In this document: positions 24,239 to 32,001 of the stretch, piece after piece
How the letters are laid out: each line of letters begins with the position of its first letter
Position numbering within the stretch: position 1 is the first letter of the stretch
Source: Acidobacteriota bacterium
GTDB taxonomy: Bacteria > Acidobacteriota > Terriglobia > Bryobacterales > Bryobacteraceae
Direction of reading: 5' to 3'
Length of the DNA stretch: 52,373 nucleotides
Assembly (NCBI GenBank): GCA_016213775.1
Contig: JACQZR010000103.1
Span: 1 to 52,373 of the forward strand
The notes under the pieces: model-generated
Databases searched by the model: none
Told to the model about the DNA's origin: nothing
The model's input: the letters and a program-made list of their open reading frames with translations, nothing else
Position numbers and translations under genes: made by a program

Positions 24239-24969
24239 AGCCGGTTGTGATTGTGACCGGCGCGAGCCGCGGGATCGGTCGCGGCATTGCCTTTGAGCTT
24301 GCGCCGACCCATCAGGTGATTGCCACCTATCGTGGCAGGCGAGATGCGGCCGAGTCGCTGCGGGCGGAGACCGGGGCGGACATTGTGCAGTCCGATGTAT
24401 CGTCGCCGGCGGATCGCGCCGCGCTCATCGCCCACTGCAAAGAGAAATACGGGAGGCTCGATTTGCTGGTGAACAACGCCGGCATCACGCAGCGTGTGCG
24501 CGCGGATATCGTGGATGCGACGGAGGAGAGTTTCGATGAACTGATCGGGGTTAATTTGAAGGGTCCGCATTTTCTAACGCAGCTTGCGGCCCGGATGATG
24601 CTGGAACAGCGCAGCGGGCGGGTGGTGTTTATTACTTCCATTTCGTCGTATGCGGCGTCGATCAACCGCGCGGAGTACTGCATGTCGAAGGCGGCGTTGA
24701 GTATGAGCGCGGCATTGTGGGCCAGCCGTTTGGCCCCGGAAGGGATTCCCGTGTTTGAGGTGCGGCCTGGGGTGATTCGAACCGATATGATCGCGACGGT
24801 GGAGAAGCTGTATGAGGAGCGGATTGCGGACGGGCTGGTGCCCCAGCGGCGGATGGGAGAGCCCTCAGATGTAGCAAAAGCCGTCCGCGCGATTGCGGAC
24901 GGCTATTTGGATTATGCTGCCGGTCAGGTGTTGAACGTGGACGGCGGGTTTCATTTGCGGCGGCTGTGA
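24235..24969 (+). CDS. Short-chain dehydrogenase/reductase, FabG-like
   Basis: A 244-residue NAD(P)-dependent oxidoreductase of the classical SDR family. Cofactor motif TGASRGIG (8-15), NNAG (80-83), catalytic Ser at 137-138, Y148 and K152 (YCMSK) and the C-terminal VLNVDGG. Closest in feel to 3-ketoacyl-ACP reductases, but substrate cannot be decided; no other fatty-acid genes are near. Coupled by an ATGA overlap to the DsbA-like gene. It is convergent with the DUF4097 operon, with a 15-base gap. Confidence 0.9.
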   Translation: MKPVVIVTGASRGIGRGIAFELAPTHQVIATYRGRRDAAESLRAETGADIVQSDVSSPADRAALIAHCKEKYGRLDLLVNNAGITQRVRADIVDATEESFDELIGVNLKGPHFLTQLAARMMLEQRSGRVVFITSISSYAASINRAEYCMSKAALSMSAALWASRLAPEGIPVFEVRPGVIRTDMIATVEKLYEERIADGLVPQRRMGEPSDVAKAVRAIADGYLDYAAGQVLNVDGGFHLRRL

Positions 24970-24984
24970 GCCGACGCAGAACGC

Positions 24985-25782
24985 CTACTTCTTTTTGCGG
25001 ATGTAGATGGTCCCGTTGAGCGTGCTGAACTGGATCTCAGGGCCGCCGCCGTTAATGGTGCCGTAGAGAGCCGAGTCGAAGCGCACGCGCCGCCGTCCCG
25101 ATTTGGATTCCTCGACGGGCCTCGGTTGCGAGCCGCGGGTCACGATATCGAAGTCGCTAAACGTTTCGCCGTGACCGCTCTTGATCTTCAGATTCGCCTT
25201 CAGGTCGGCGGGCAGAGTGACATCCACTTCGCCGTTGAGCGTGCTGAAGCTCATCGCTTTGTCTGTCGTCACTTTGTCGATCGCCACCATGACCTTGCCG
25301 TTCAACGTATCAGCCACCACGGCTCCGGACACATTTCTCACGGTGATGTTCCCGTTGAGATTGTGAGCATCGATCTCACCGGTGAGCCCTTCCACTTCGA
25401 TGTTGCCGCCACTGGTGGTGCTGAGCTTCACCGAAGTGTCGGCGGGCACCATGATCGTGATTGCCGTTCCGTTCTTGGGGACGCCCACGCCCACCTTCAT
25501 CTGATTCTTGGACTCGTCCACCGTGAGACCGAAGGCATTGTGATCGATGCGACGCATTCCGGCGGGCGCCGGCCTCGAAGAGGACTTCGACCCAGTGCCC
25601 TTCGCCTCGATAACGGCTTCCTTGGCCGCATGCGCTTTTACGGTAATGCTGCCGTGCACCAGCGAGACTGTCAACTTCTTGGGTGCGTTCGGATCGCTGA
25701 AAGGAACGGTGGCCCGTTCCACGCCGTCCTGTGCCAGTAGCGCGGACGCGGCGATCAACGCACAGAATAGTAACCGGTTCAT
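24985..25782 (-). CDS. DUF4097-type secreted beta-helix protein
   Basis: A 265-residue protein with a signal peptide (MNRLLFCALIAASALLAQ). The mature part is a right-handed beta-helix-like series of short strands separated by L-N-G or S-G-G turns (VHGSITVKAHA, TSGGNIEVEGLTGEIDAHNLNGNITVRNV, DTLNGKVMVAI, STLNGEVDVTL, STLNGTIYIRKKK), typical of DUF4097/putative adhesin proteins. Located outside the cytoplasm. Last gene of a four-gene minus-strand operon led by an ECF sigma factor; only two bases separate it from the preceding DUF4097 gene. Confidence 0.8.
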   Translation of the reverse strand: MNRLLFCALIAASALLAQDGVERATVPFSDPNAPKKLTVSLVHGSITVKAHAAKEAVIEAKGTGSKSSSRPAPAGMRRIDHNAFGLTVDESKNQMKVGVGVPKNGTAITIMVPADTSVKLSTTSGGNIEVEGLTGEIDAHNLNGNITVRNVSGAVVADTLNGKVMVAIDKVTTDKAMSFSTLNGEVDVTLPADLKANLKIKSGHGETFSDFDIVTRGSQPRPVEESKSGRRRVRFDSALYGTINGGGPEIQFSTLNGTIYIRKKK

Positions 25783-25784
25783 GA

Positions 25785-26618
25785 CTAATTGCGCTCCTTG
25801 ATCTCAATGCTGCCGTTCACCGTGGAGAAGCTGAAGTCCGGCCCGCCCGCGCCCAGCTTCACACGTGTCTTCCCTTTCGATCGGATGCGTGTTCCACGGT
25901 CGCTTCGTTCCACTGTGGGCGGCTCAGGCGACAGGTCCTGCATCAGGTTCGCGGGGAAGTTGGTGAAGACGCCGCCGTGCAGGGTGTTGAACTGCAGCAC
26001 CGCGTTGGTAGTGCGCGGGAAAGCTACGTCAATCGCGCCGTTCACCGTCTTGGCTTCCACCGCGCCCGTGGGTGCGCTCACAAACGAGAGGTGCACCGCG
26101 CCGTTCACCGTGTGCACGACCCCCGCACCCGCAACGTCGAGCACCGAAACCGTTCCATTGACGCTCTTCACATCGAAGTTGCCGTGCACCGCCTTGGCTT
26201 CGATTCCGCCGTTCACGTTCTTCAGGTTGACGTTCAGATTGGTGGGCACCCTGACAGTGACGTCGAAGTGGACCGAGTAGCCGCGGCGGCAGTCGTCGCG
26301 ACAGCCATCATTCTTCTTACCGCAGCCGCCGTAAGGGCCTTCCTCGCAGACGCGCAGCCGGTCGCCGTTCATATCCATGTTCAGCTTTACTTCGCGCTTG
26401 CCCAAGTCGAGCGCGCTCTGGTCGTCGGCCCGGACCGTCTTGATGGCTTCCACTTCGATGGCGTTCGAGGTTCCACCCATCACGCGGATCTTGCCGCTGA
26501 TGATGCTCACCTCGAGCCCGCGCGATACGGCGTGGGTCTGGCGGATAGTTTCTTTGTCCTCCACGCTGGCCAATAGTGCCGTCGTGGAAATGAGTACCAA
26601 AGCGAGTGTTGCTTTCAT
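25785..26618 (-). CDS. DUF4097-type secreted beta-helix protein
   Basis: A 277-residue paralogue of the downstream protein, with signal peptide MKATLALVLISTTALLA. It has the same repeating V-N-G/L-H-G turns (VNGGIEAKAVHGNFDVKSVNG, HTVNGAVHL, KTVNGAIDVAF, NTLHGGV, STVNGSIEI). An inserted cysteine-rich loop (CEEGPYGGCGKKNDGCRDDCRRG, broken here as five Cys within about 20 residues near position 90) is absent from its partner and might bind metal or form disulfides. ATG 26618 has GGGAGA upstream; a longer upstream reading frame lacks a signal peptide and was rejected. Confidence 0.8.
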   Translation of the reverse strand: MKATLALVLISTTALLASVEDKETIRQTHAVSRGLEVSIISGKIRVMGGTSNAIEVEAIKTVRADDQSALDLGKREVKLNMDMNGDRLRVCEEGPYGGCGKKNDGCRDDCRRGYSVHFDVTVRVPTNLNVNLKNVNGGIEAKAVHGNFDVKSVNGTVSVLDVAGAGVVHTVNGAVHLSFVSAPTGAVEAKTVNGAIDVAFPRTTNAVLQFNTLHGGVFTNFPANLMQDLSPEPPTVERSDRGTRIRSKGKTRVKLGAGGPDFSFSTVNGSIEIKERN

Positions 26619-26640
26619 GCTGATTCTCCCTGAAGTTTGT

Positions 26641-27456
26641 TCACTGCAGACGTTGGAGCGCGCTGGCCAGCCGCACTCGTACGTCCGGATGAAGTTCTGA
26701 CTGTTTGGAAAGTTGTTGCAGCGATCCCAAGGCCCCGCGGTCTTTGTTCTGCGTTGCCCAGTCGATGAGGGCGATTTGGACAAGCGGGGAATCCTGCCGT
26801 GGGATGGCACTGCGCAGGCCCTGCCGCACGGGGACTCTGGAGGAGAGCTGCGCCAGGGCATCCACTGCCGCGAGGCGCACGTTCACGTTGGAATCGGTAT
26901 TCAAAGTAGTGAGGAGCGCGGAGACGACTTCATCATCCGCGGGTTCGAGTTGGACGCTGTAGCTGACGCCGCGAAGGCGGTCGCTCGCTGACTGCTGCTG
27001 CATTAGGGACAGCGCTACAAGTTGTCGCATTTGCTGCATCTCCGTTGTCATTTGCACAAGGCTCTGGCGGTCCTGATCGCGCGAGGTATACAGATGGCCC
27101 ACACCGAGGCCAACGACGAGCGAGGCTGCCACCGTGGCGGCTGCAAAGGCGTGGCGGCGGAGCCAGGAGCCGGTGGCCCGAACGGGCAGGGCGATCACTT
27201 TCGGCTTGGGAGGCTGCGAGGATTCCGCGCCGAGGCGGTACGCCTCCATCATGTAGTGGAAGTTGGCGCGCAGGTTGGGGCTGGGCTCCTCCTGCGGCAT
27301 CGTACCCAGGTCATGCCACAGACCGTTCAATACCTCTGCCTCCTCAAAGCAGGCGGAGCAATCACGCAGGTGCCCGTCGAGCGCCATCCGCTCGGGTTCG
27401 GGCAGCCCCTGGCTCCATCGTGTCGCCAGTTGTTCACGCGCCTCATCGCAAGTCAT
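26641..27456 (-). CDS. Anti-sigma factor with zinc-finger and HEAT-like repeats
   Basis: A 271-residue membrane protein. The N-terminal anti-sigma zinc finger has H29-x3-C33-x2-C36 plus C3. One membrane helix (AFAAATVAASLVVGLGVGHLY) lies near residues 105-125. The extracytoplasmic part contains HEAT-like helical repeats (VVSALLTTLNTDSNVNVRLAAVDALAQLSSR; PLVQIALIDWATQNKDRGALGSLQQL), an unusual sensor. The start has AAGGAG eight bases upstream. It lies 16 bases behind the sigma factor and ahead of two DUF4097 genes, so it should sequester that sigma factor until an envelope signal is sensed. Confidence 0.85.
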   Translation of the reverse strand: MTCDEAREQLATRWSQGLPEPERMALDGHLRDCSACFEEAEVLNGLWHDLGTMPQEEPSPNLRANFHYMMEAYRLGAESSQPPKPKVIALPVRATGSWLRRHAFAAATVAASLVVGLGVGHLYTSRDQDRQSLVQMTTEMQQMRQLVALSLMQQQSASDRLRGVSYSVQLEPADDEVVSALLTTLNTDSNVNVRLAAVDALAQLSSRVPVRQGLRSAIPRQDSPLVQIALIDWATQNKDRGALGSLQQLSKQSELHPDVRVRLASALQRLQ

Positions 27457-27472
27457 TGCCGCGCTCCTTTCT

Positions 27473-28042
27473 TCACGACGCCTGCCGGCCCGCGAGCCGG
27501 TGGAAAATCTCGCCCAACAGTTTCATGGTGCGGAACACCCGCGACTTCACCGCCGCCGGGTCGCACTGCAAAATCTCGCCGATCTGCTCGTAGGTCAGAT
27601 TCTGCCAGCGGCACAGCACCAGCAGTTCGCGCTTGTCGGCGGGCAGGCGCTGGAGTGCTTTTCGCAGCGTCGCCAGATCGGATGCGCGCATCAGTTTCCG
27701 TTCCGCGGAAGCATCCGGGTCGGCCGCATCAAAGTCGCGGCCCTCGCGATCGTCAAACAGCGGCATCTCGTGCTGGCGCTTCCGTAGATGGTCAAAGTGA
27801 ACGTTGCGCGCGATCTGGTACATCCAGGGTGTGAAGCGCGCGCCGCTTTGGAAGGTCTCGCGGAAGCGGAGCATCCGGAAAAAGACCTCCTGGGTCAAAT
27901 CCTCAGCCAGCGTCGATGAGCCGGCGGACAGCGAAAAAAAACGAAACAGGGCGCGATGGTGGCGCTCAAACAACACCGCGAATTGGCTCACGGCGCCGGT
28001 GCGCACTTCCATCATCAATTGATCGTCGGTCTGCGATGCCAA
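27473..28042 (-). CDS. ECF RNA polymerase sigma factor
   Basis: A 189-residue sigma-70 family protein with regions 2 and 4 only. Region 2 runs from about 15 to 95 (AVLFERHHRALFRFF, DLTQEVFFRML, TPWMYQIARNVHFDHLRKR) and region 4 from about 125 to 180 (LQRLPADKRELLVL, LTYEQIGEILQCDPAAVKSRVFR). The presumed start is TTG 28042; ATG codons at 28015/28012 would trim the first helix. First gene of a four-gene operon with its anti-sigma factor and two DUF4097 proteins, divergent from serA. Confidence 0.92.
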   Translation of the reverse strand: MASQTDDQLMMEVRTGAVSQFAVLFERHHRALFRFFSLSAGSSTLAEDLTQEVFFRMLRFRETFQSGARFTPWMYQIARNVHFDHLRKRQHEMPLFDDREGRDFDAADPDASAERKLMRASDLATLRKALQRLPADKRELLVLCRWQNLTYEQIGEILQCDPAAVKSRVFRTMKLLGEIFHRLAGRQAS

Positions 28043-28154
28043 GGTCGTTGCCTGCCCGTTGTGCTTGTCCTTACATTAGAGAATACTGGCTGCCGGGGCG
28101 ATGGTTTCACAAGATTTCGCCTACATGACGCTAAACTGGAAGTCTACCCTCCTC

Positions 28155-29393
28155 ATGACGAAAAAGTCCCTCGACAAACACAAGATTCGTGTCCTGCTAC
28201 TCGAAGGTGTCCATCCCAGTGCCGTGGAAGCGTTTCGGGCGGACGGCTATTCGGACATCGAATACCATCAGAAATCGCTCGCCGAGGACAAACTGCGGAA
28301 GGCGATCCGCGAGGCCTATATCGTCGGCATCCGGTCGGCCACCAACCTGACCGCCAGTGTGATCGAGAATTCCCCCCGGCTCATCACGATCGGCTGTTTC
28401 TGTATTGGGACCAACCAGGTGGATCTGCCTGCGGCCGAAGCTCGCGGCATTCCCGTGTTCAACGCGCCGTTTTCGAATACACGCAGCGTGGCCGAACTGG
28501 TGATCGCCGAGATCATCTTCCTGATGCGTGGAGTGCCGCAGCGCAATGCCCGCGCCCATCGCGGCGTGTGGGAGAAGAGCGCCAGCGGATCGCAGGAAGT
28601 GCGCGGCAAAACGCTCGGGATAATCGGATACGGACACATCGGAACGCAGGTGGGCATCCTGGCGGAGTCGCTGGGGATGCAGGTGATCTATTACGACATC
28701 GAGACCAAGCTCGCGTTGGGCAACGCGCGGCCGACGCCGACGCTGGGTGCGATGCTGGAAGCGTCGGATGTGGTGACACTGCATGTGCCGGAGACGCCGC
28801 AGACCAACCGCATGATTGGCGGCGAGCAGATCCAGCAGATGAAGGCCGGAGCGCGGCTGATCAATGCCGCTCGCGGGACGCTGATTGACATCGACGAACT
28901 GACCGCGGCGTTGGAATCGGGTCACCTGGCGGGGGCGGCGCTCGATGTTTTCCCGCAGGAACCGAAGGGCGCGGGCGAGGCATTTTCCTCGCCACTGTGC
29001 GGGATGGACAACGTGATCCTCACCCCGCACATCGGCGGCAGCACCGAGGAAGCGCAACAGAATATCGGCGTCGAAGTGGCCAGCAAGTTGATCAAGTACA
29101 GCAATAATGGATCGACGCTGTTTGCGGTCAATTTTCCCGAAGTCTCGCTGCCTGAGCATCCCGGCAAACACCGCCTGCTGCACATCCACCGCAATCAACC
29201 CGGCGTACTATCGCAGCTCAATACGATTTTCTCCGAGCGTCGGATCAATGTGGCGGGGCAGTACCTGCAGACCACGGCCGCCATCGGGTACGTGGTCATC
29301 GACATTGAGACGAAGAAGGTGGAGGAGTCAGTGGCCCTGAAGAAAGCGTTGGAGAGTGTGAGCGGGACGATCCGGACGCGGATTCTGTATTAG
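28155..29393 (+). CDS. serA: D-3-phosphoglycerate dehydrogenase
   Basis: A 412-residue enzyme, NAD-dependent oxidation of 3-phosphoglycerate, first step of serine synthesis. It closely follows the E. coli SerA pattern and length: FCIGTNQVDL, FNAPFSNTRSVAELVI, the dinucleotide-binding loop GIIGYGHIGTQ near residue 157, catalytic Arg in NAARGT, Glu in FPQEP and His in TPHIGGST, then a C-terminal ACT domain (about 340-412, HIHRNQPGVLSQLN) that mediates serine feedback inhibition in the family. The start MTKKSLDKHKI matches E. coli SerA; upstream in-frame starts were rejected. Monocistronic and divergent from the sigma operon. Confidence 0.97.
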   Translation: MTKKSLDKHKIRVLLLEGVHPSAVEAFRADGYSDIEYHQKSLAEDKLRKAIREAYIVGIRSATNLTASVIENSPRLITIGCFCIGTNQVDLPAAEARGIPVFNAPFSNTRSVAELVIAEIIFLMRGVPQRNARAHRGVWEKSASGSQEVRGKTLGIIGYGHIGTQVGILAESLGMQVIYYDIETKLALGNARPTPTLGAMLEASDVVTLHVPETPQTNRMIGGEQIQQMKAGARLINAARGTLIDIDELTAALESGHLAGAALDVFPQEPKGAGEAFSSPLCGMDNVILTPHIGGSTEEAQQNIGVEVASKLIKYSNNGSTLFAVNFPEVSLPEHPGKHRLLHIHRNQPGVLSQLNTIFSERRINVAGQYLQTTAAIGYVVIDIETKKVEESVALKKALESVSGTIRTRILY

Positions 29394-29405
29394 CGGACCG
29401 GGCAG

Positions 29406-29771
29406 TCAATTCAGCAAGGATAATGCCAGCCGGATAGCTTGATCGACCTCTGCCAGTCGAGTTGGCTGGAGCCTGCCAGCGGGCTTTGCGTGCCGGCCGG
29501 AAGACTCCAGAAACCTGCTGTGATCCAGAGAACGAAACTGAAAACAGAGGAACACGGTTTCTTTGGATAGTCCACTCTCGCTGGCTGGAACTCGAACGTT
29601 CGTTGGGTAGTCTTCCGGCCATCTGTCTCCGCTGGAGCCCACCACGACTGTCACCACTAACGGCTTTGAATTAATAGAGTCATCGGAAACAACCAACACC
29701 GGGCGGCGGCCCGCCTGCTCACGTCCTGTCGCAGGGTCAAGCGTAACGAAGTAGATCTCTCCCCGTCGCAT
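29406..29771 (-). CDS. mazF: MazF/PemK-type endoribonuclease toxin
   Basis: A 121-residue CcdB/PemK-fold protein. The family start MRRGEIYFVTLDPATGREQAGRRPVLVVSDD is clear, with the conserved Arg in the first loop, GRRPVLV and the mid-protein block (SGLSKETVFLCFQFRSLD) equivalent to the usual 'L-x-K-x-S-x-A-x-x-x-Q-x-R-x-x-D' stretch. Expected to cleave mRNA at specific sites. ATG 29771 is one base after the antitoxin stop, so the pair is coupled; the open frame extending further upstream is not part of the protein. Confidence 0.88.
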   Translation of the reverse strand: MRRGEIYFVTLDPATGREQAGRRPVLVVSDDSINSKPLVVTVVVGSSGDRWPEDYPTNVRVPASESGLSKETVFLCFQFRSLDHSRFLESSGRHAKPAGRLQPTRLAEVDQAIRLALSLLN

Positions 29772-29772
29772 G

Positions 29773-30054
29773 CTACCAGGATTCCAGGGAAGGGAGCCCA
29801 TCCGCATCCGCCGGTTGAAATTCCTGCTGGATGCCCGTAATCTCCGCTTTGGCCGCGGGATCGGCTGCCATTCGCGCCATCGCTCGATCAAACTCCATCC
29901 GCTCCCTCGATCGAACGAATTCGCGGAGCGCGGTGATGATCAGGCGGTTGAAATTCGAGCGCAGTTCGGGGGGGGAGGAGGTCTTCAGCGCGTCGATCAA
30001 AGACTGCGGTAAGGCGACACTGCGTCGAACGGTACGATCGGCAGGTGACTTCAT
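29773..30054 (-). CDS. MazE-like ribbon-helix-helix antitoxin
   Basis: A 93-residue protein. The N-terminal strand-helix-helix (RRSVALPQSLIDALKTSSPP...NFNRLIITALREFVRSRERMEF) is a ribbon-helix-helix DNA-binding unit, followed by an acidic tail (QQEFQPADADGLPSLESW) suited to bind the toxin. ATG 30054 is preferred; an in-frame GTG at 30063 would add three residues. Likely neutralises the MazF-like protein and represses the operon. Confidence 0.8.
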   Translation of the reverse strand: MKSPADRTVRRSVALPQSLIDALKTSSPPELRSNFNRLIITALREFVRSRERMEFDRAMARMAADPAAKAEITGIQQEFQPADADGLPSLESW

Positions 30055-30063
30055 ATCACCCAC

Positions 30064-30386
30064 ATCGTAACACCTTCCCGCACCCCGATAGTGGAGTTTG
30101 GCTTCACTCCCAACCGGTGGCGGCTCTTGGCGAGAACCTCATTCTGCTCGTTCGTGGTCGGCGTGGCTCATGCGCGCTTCCTGCGTCGCCGGGGCTCGTT
30201 TGCCCACCTGGAGCGATCACAGATCGCCTATCTGCCCTGCACGCCGTATGGGCCGCACTGGTGGTTGTGATGTTCCCGCCCGTGCAGGACGGCGGGCCAA
30301 CCGATTCTCCGCGTCTTGTGAAAACCTCGCGCCATTGCGTTTTTCCGGCGTTATACTGGTGCAGGGCATCGCGAAAGGGTAGCGCC
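30064..30386. other. Intergenic region without a recognisable gene
   Basis: About 320 bases between the divergent antitoxin and secreted-protein genes. It is open in the frame of the following gene, but that extension (rich in Pro, Gly and Arg) has no signal peptide or motif and looks non-coding. It must hold two divergent promoters; I see no convincing boxes. Confidence 0.35.
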
Positions 30387-31973
30387 ATGACGAGCGTCTC
30401 GCAGTGCGTTTCTCTGACCTTCATCCTCGCCCTTCTTTCGAGCGCACCAATCCTCACCAGCGCGGCCACGGCGTTCAAGCATCCCCAGGGCCTCTTCACG
30501 GTGGAGGTACCCGATGGCTGGTCCGTCCACTCCGGCGGGCTTGTCTTCCGCTTTCAGAAGCTGGATTTCCTTGTGAAAATCATCGTCCAGGCCACGCCCG
30601 ACCACTCGGCCATAGGGAAGATCTGGACGGGCCAGGCACTGGAGGGCTTGCGCGACGTCCGCAAGCTGCCCGGCTCGGATCTGCGCTGGGGCGGCGCCGA
30701 ATCTGGCCGCTATGACATTTACAGCGGCAGCGGTCCCGGCGGCGAATCGATGAAGATCGAAATCGTCTCGGCTACCGACGGGGTGAATTCCTACATCATG
30801 GTGCTCTCGGCGCCGCGCCAGACCTGGGAAGATCTGAATCGGGAGTGGCGCAATTTCGTATATGAATTCCACCTCTGCCGCGTCCCCGCGGCACAATGCA
30901 CTCCGCAATCCCAGCCTGCACGGCGCGCCACGCCCGCCCCTGCCCCAGCACCCGCTCCGCCACCGGCCGGTTCCGGCGGCTCACTGTTCGGCGATCCCAA
31001 ACAGCGCTTCCACCTGCGCGTCCCTGCCGGCTGGACGGCCACCGCCACCCAGGAAGGAGCCGTTCTCTCCCGTGCCTCTGCCTATGTCAACGTTCTGGTG
31101 TTCGACGGCCGCCGGCCGCCCCGCTCGCTGGTGGAAGCGCTCAGTTCGCAGGTGAGCGGGCAGTGGCGCAACTTCCAGGAAATGCAGGGTGGCGAAACTT
31201 CCCTGGCCGGGCTGGCGGCAGATTTCTCGCTCTCCGCCGGCGTCAATCCAAAGGGCGTTCCGGCTGTGCTCAAAGTGGTGGCCGCCGCGGATACCCAGCG
31301 TTCCTACACTCTGCTCGCTTCCGTCTCACGTGCTGATTTCGAATCTCTGCGCGGCGATCTCGACATGATCGAATCCTCAATCACCACCGGCGCGCCGGCC
31401 GCGCGGCAACCTGCCCCGGCGTCCCGGGAACAGACCCCGGCTCCACAGCCCGCCGCTCCCGTGCCTTTGATGCCACCTGCCATCCCATCGGCGCCGCCCA
31501 GTTCCACCCTGAAGGCGTTCCTATGCGCCGGGTTCAGCCTTTCTCTGCCCGACAATTGGAAACGCCACACCGTCTCCGGCAATTCTTTGTTGTACTTCAC
31601 GACCGGGGATGGCCTTCACACCCGTGCCGGAGGCGTGTCGGTTCTCACTGGCCTCATCGCCGGCTTCTCTCCGATGGGTGCTTCCGATCTCCGGGGCGCC
31701 ACCGACGCGCTCGTGCAACGAATCCTCGCGGAGAATCCGGGCGCTCGCCTCTCCGCGGCGCCGCGCGAGCAAACTGCCGTCGCCGGACTCCCTGCCGAGT
31801 CCCTTCTGCTCGAAGGGCAATCCCTTCTCACCGGTGAGCCCGAAGTCACCTGGCTCATCACCGTTCGCAGGCCGCAGGGCCTGTTTCACCTGATGCTGGT
31901 CAGCCCGCGAAGCGACTTCTCCAACCTTCGCACCCTGTTTGGCCGCATCGCGACTTCGGTCCGGTTCCCTTAA
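30387..31973 (+). CDS. Secreted protein with three related beta-rich domains
   Basis: A 528-residue exported protein; signal peptide about 1-26. It contains three copies of one domain of roughly 130-150 residues, each opening with a similar phrase: HPQGLFTVEVPDGWSVHSGG (about 31), DPKQRFHLRVPAGWTATATQ (about 203) and CAGFSLSLPDNWKRHTVSG (about 380). They are joined by Pro/Ala-rich linkers (around 175-200 and 335-375). The pattern 'F-x-x-x-x-P-x-x-W' followed by strands resembles PsbP/Mog1-like proteins, but I cannot assign it firmly. ATG 30387 with AAAGGG upstream was chosen. The next gene carries two more copies of the same domain. Confidence 0.65.
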   Translation: MTSVSQCVSLTFILALLSSAPILTSAATAFKHPQGLFTVEVPDGWSVHSGGLVFRFQKLDFLVKIIVQATPDHSAIGKIWTGQALEGLRDVRKLPGSDLRWGGAESGRYDIYSGSGPGGESMKIEIVSATDGVNSYIMVLSAPRQTWEDLNREWRNFVYEFHLCRVPAAQCTPQSQPARRATPAPAPAPAPPPAGSGGSLFGDPKQRFHLRVPAGWTATATQEGAVLSRASAYVNVLVFDGRRPPRSLVEALSSQVSGQWRNFQEMQGGETSLAGLAADFSLSAGVNPKGVPAVLKVVAAADTQRSYTLLASVSRADFESLRGDLDMIESSITTGAPAARQPAPASREQTPAPQPAAPVPLMPPAIPSAPPSSTLKAFLCAGFSLSLPDNWKRHTVSGNSLLYFTTGDGLHTRAGGVSVLTGLIAGFSPMGASDLRGATDALVQRILAENPGARLSAAPREQTAVAGLPAESLLLEGQSLLTGEPEVTWLITVRRPQGLFHLMLVSPRSDFSNLRTLFGRIATSVRFP

Positions 31974-32001
31974 GCAACCCTTCGCAAAGGAGGTTCCCCT
32001 C

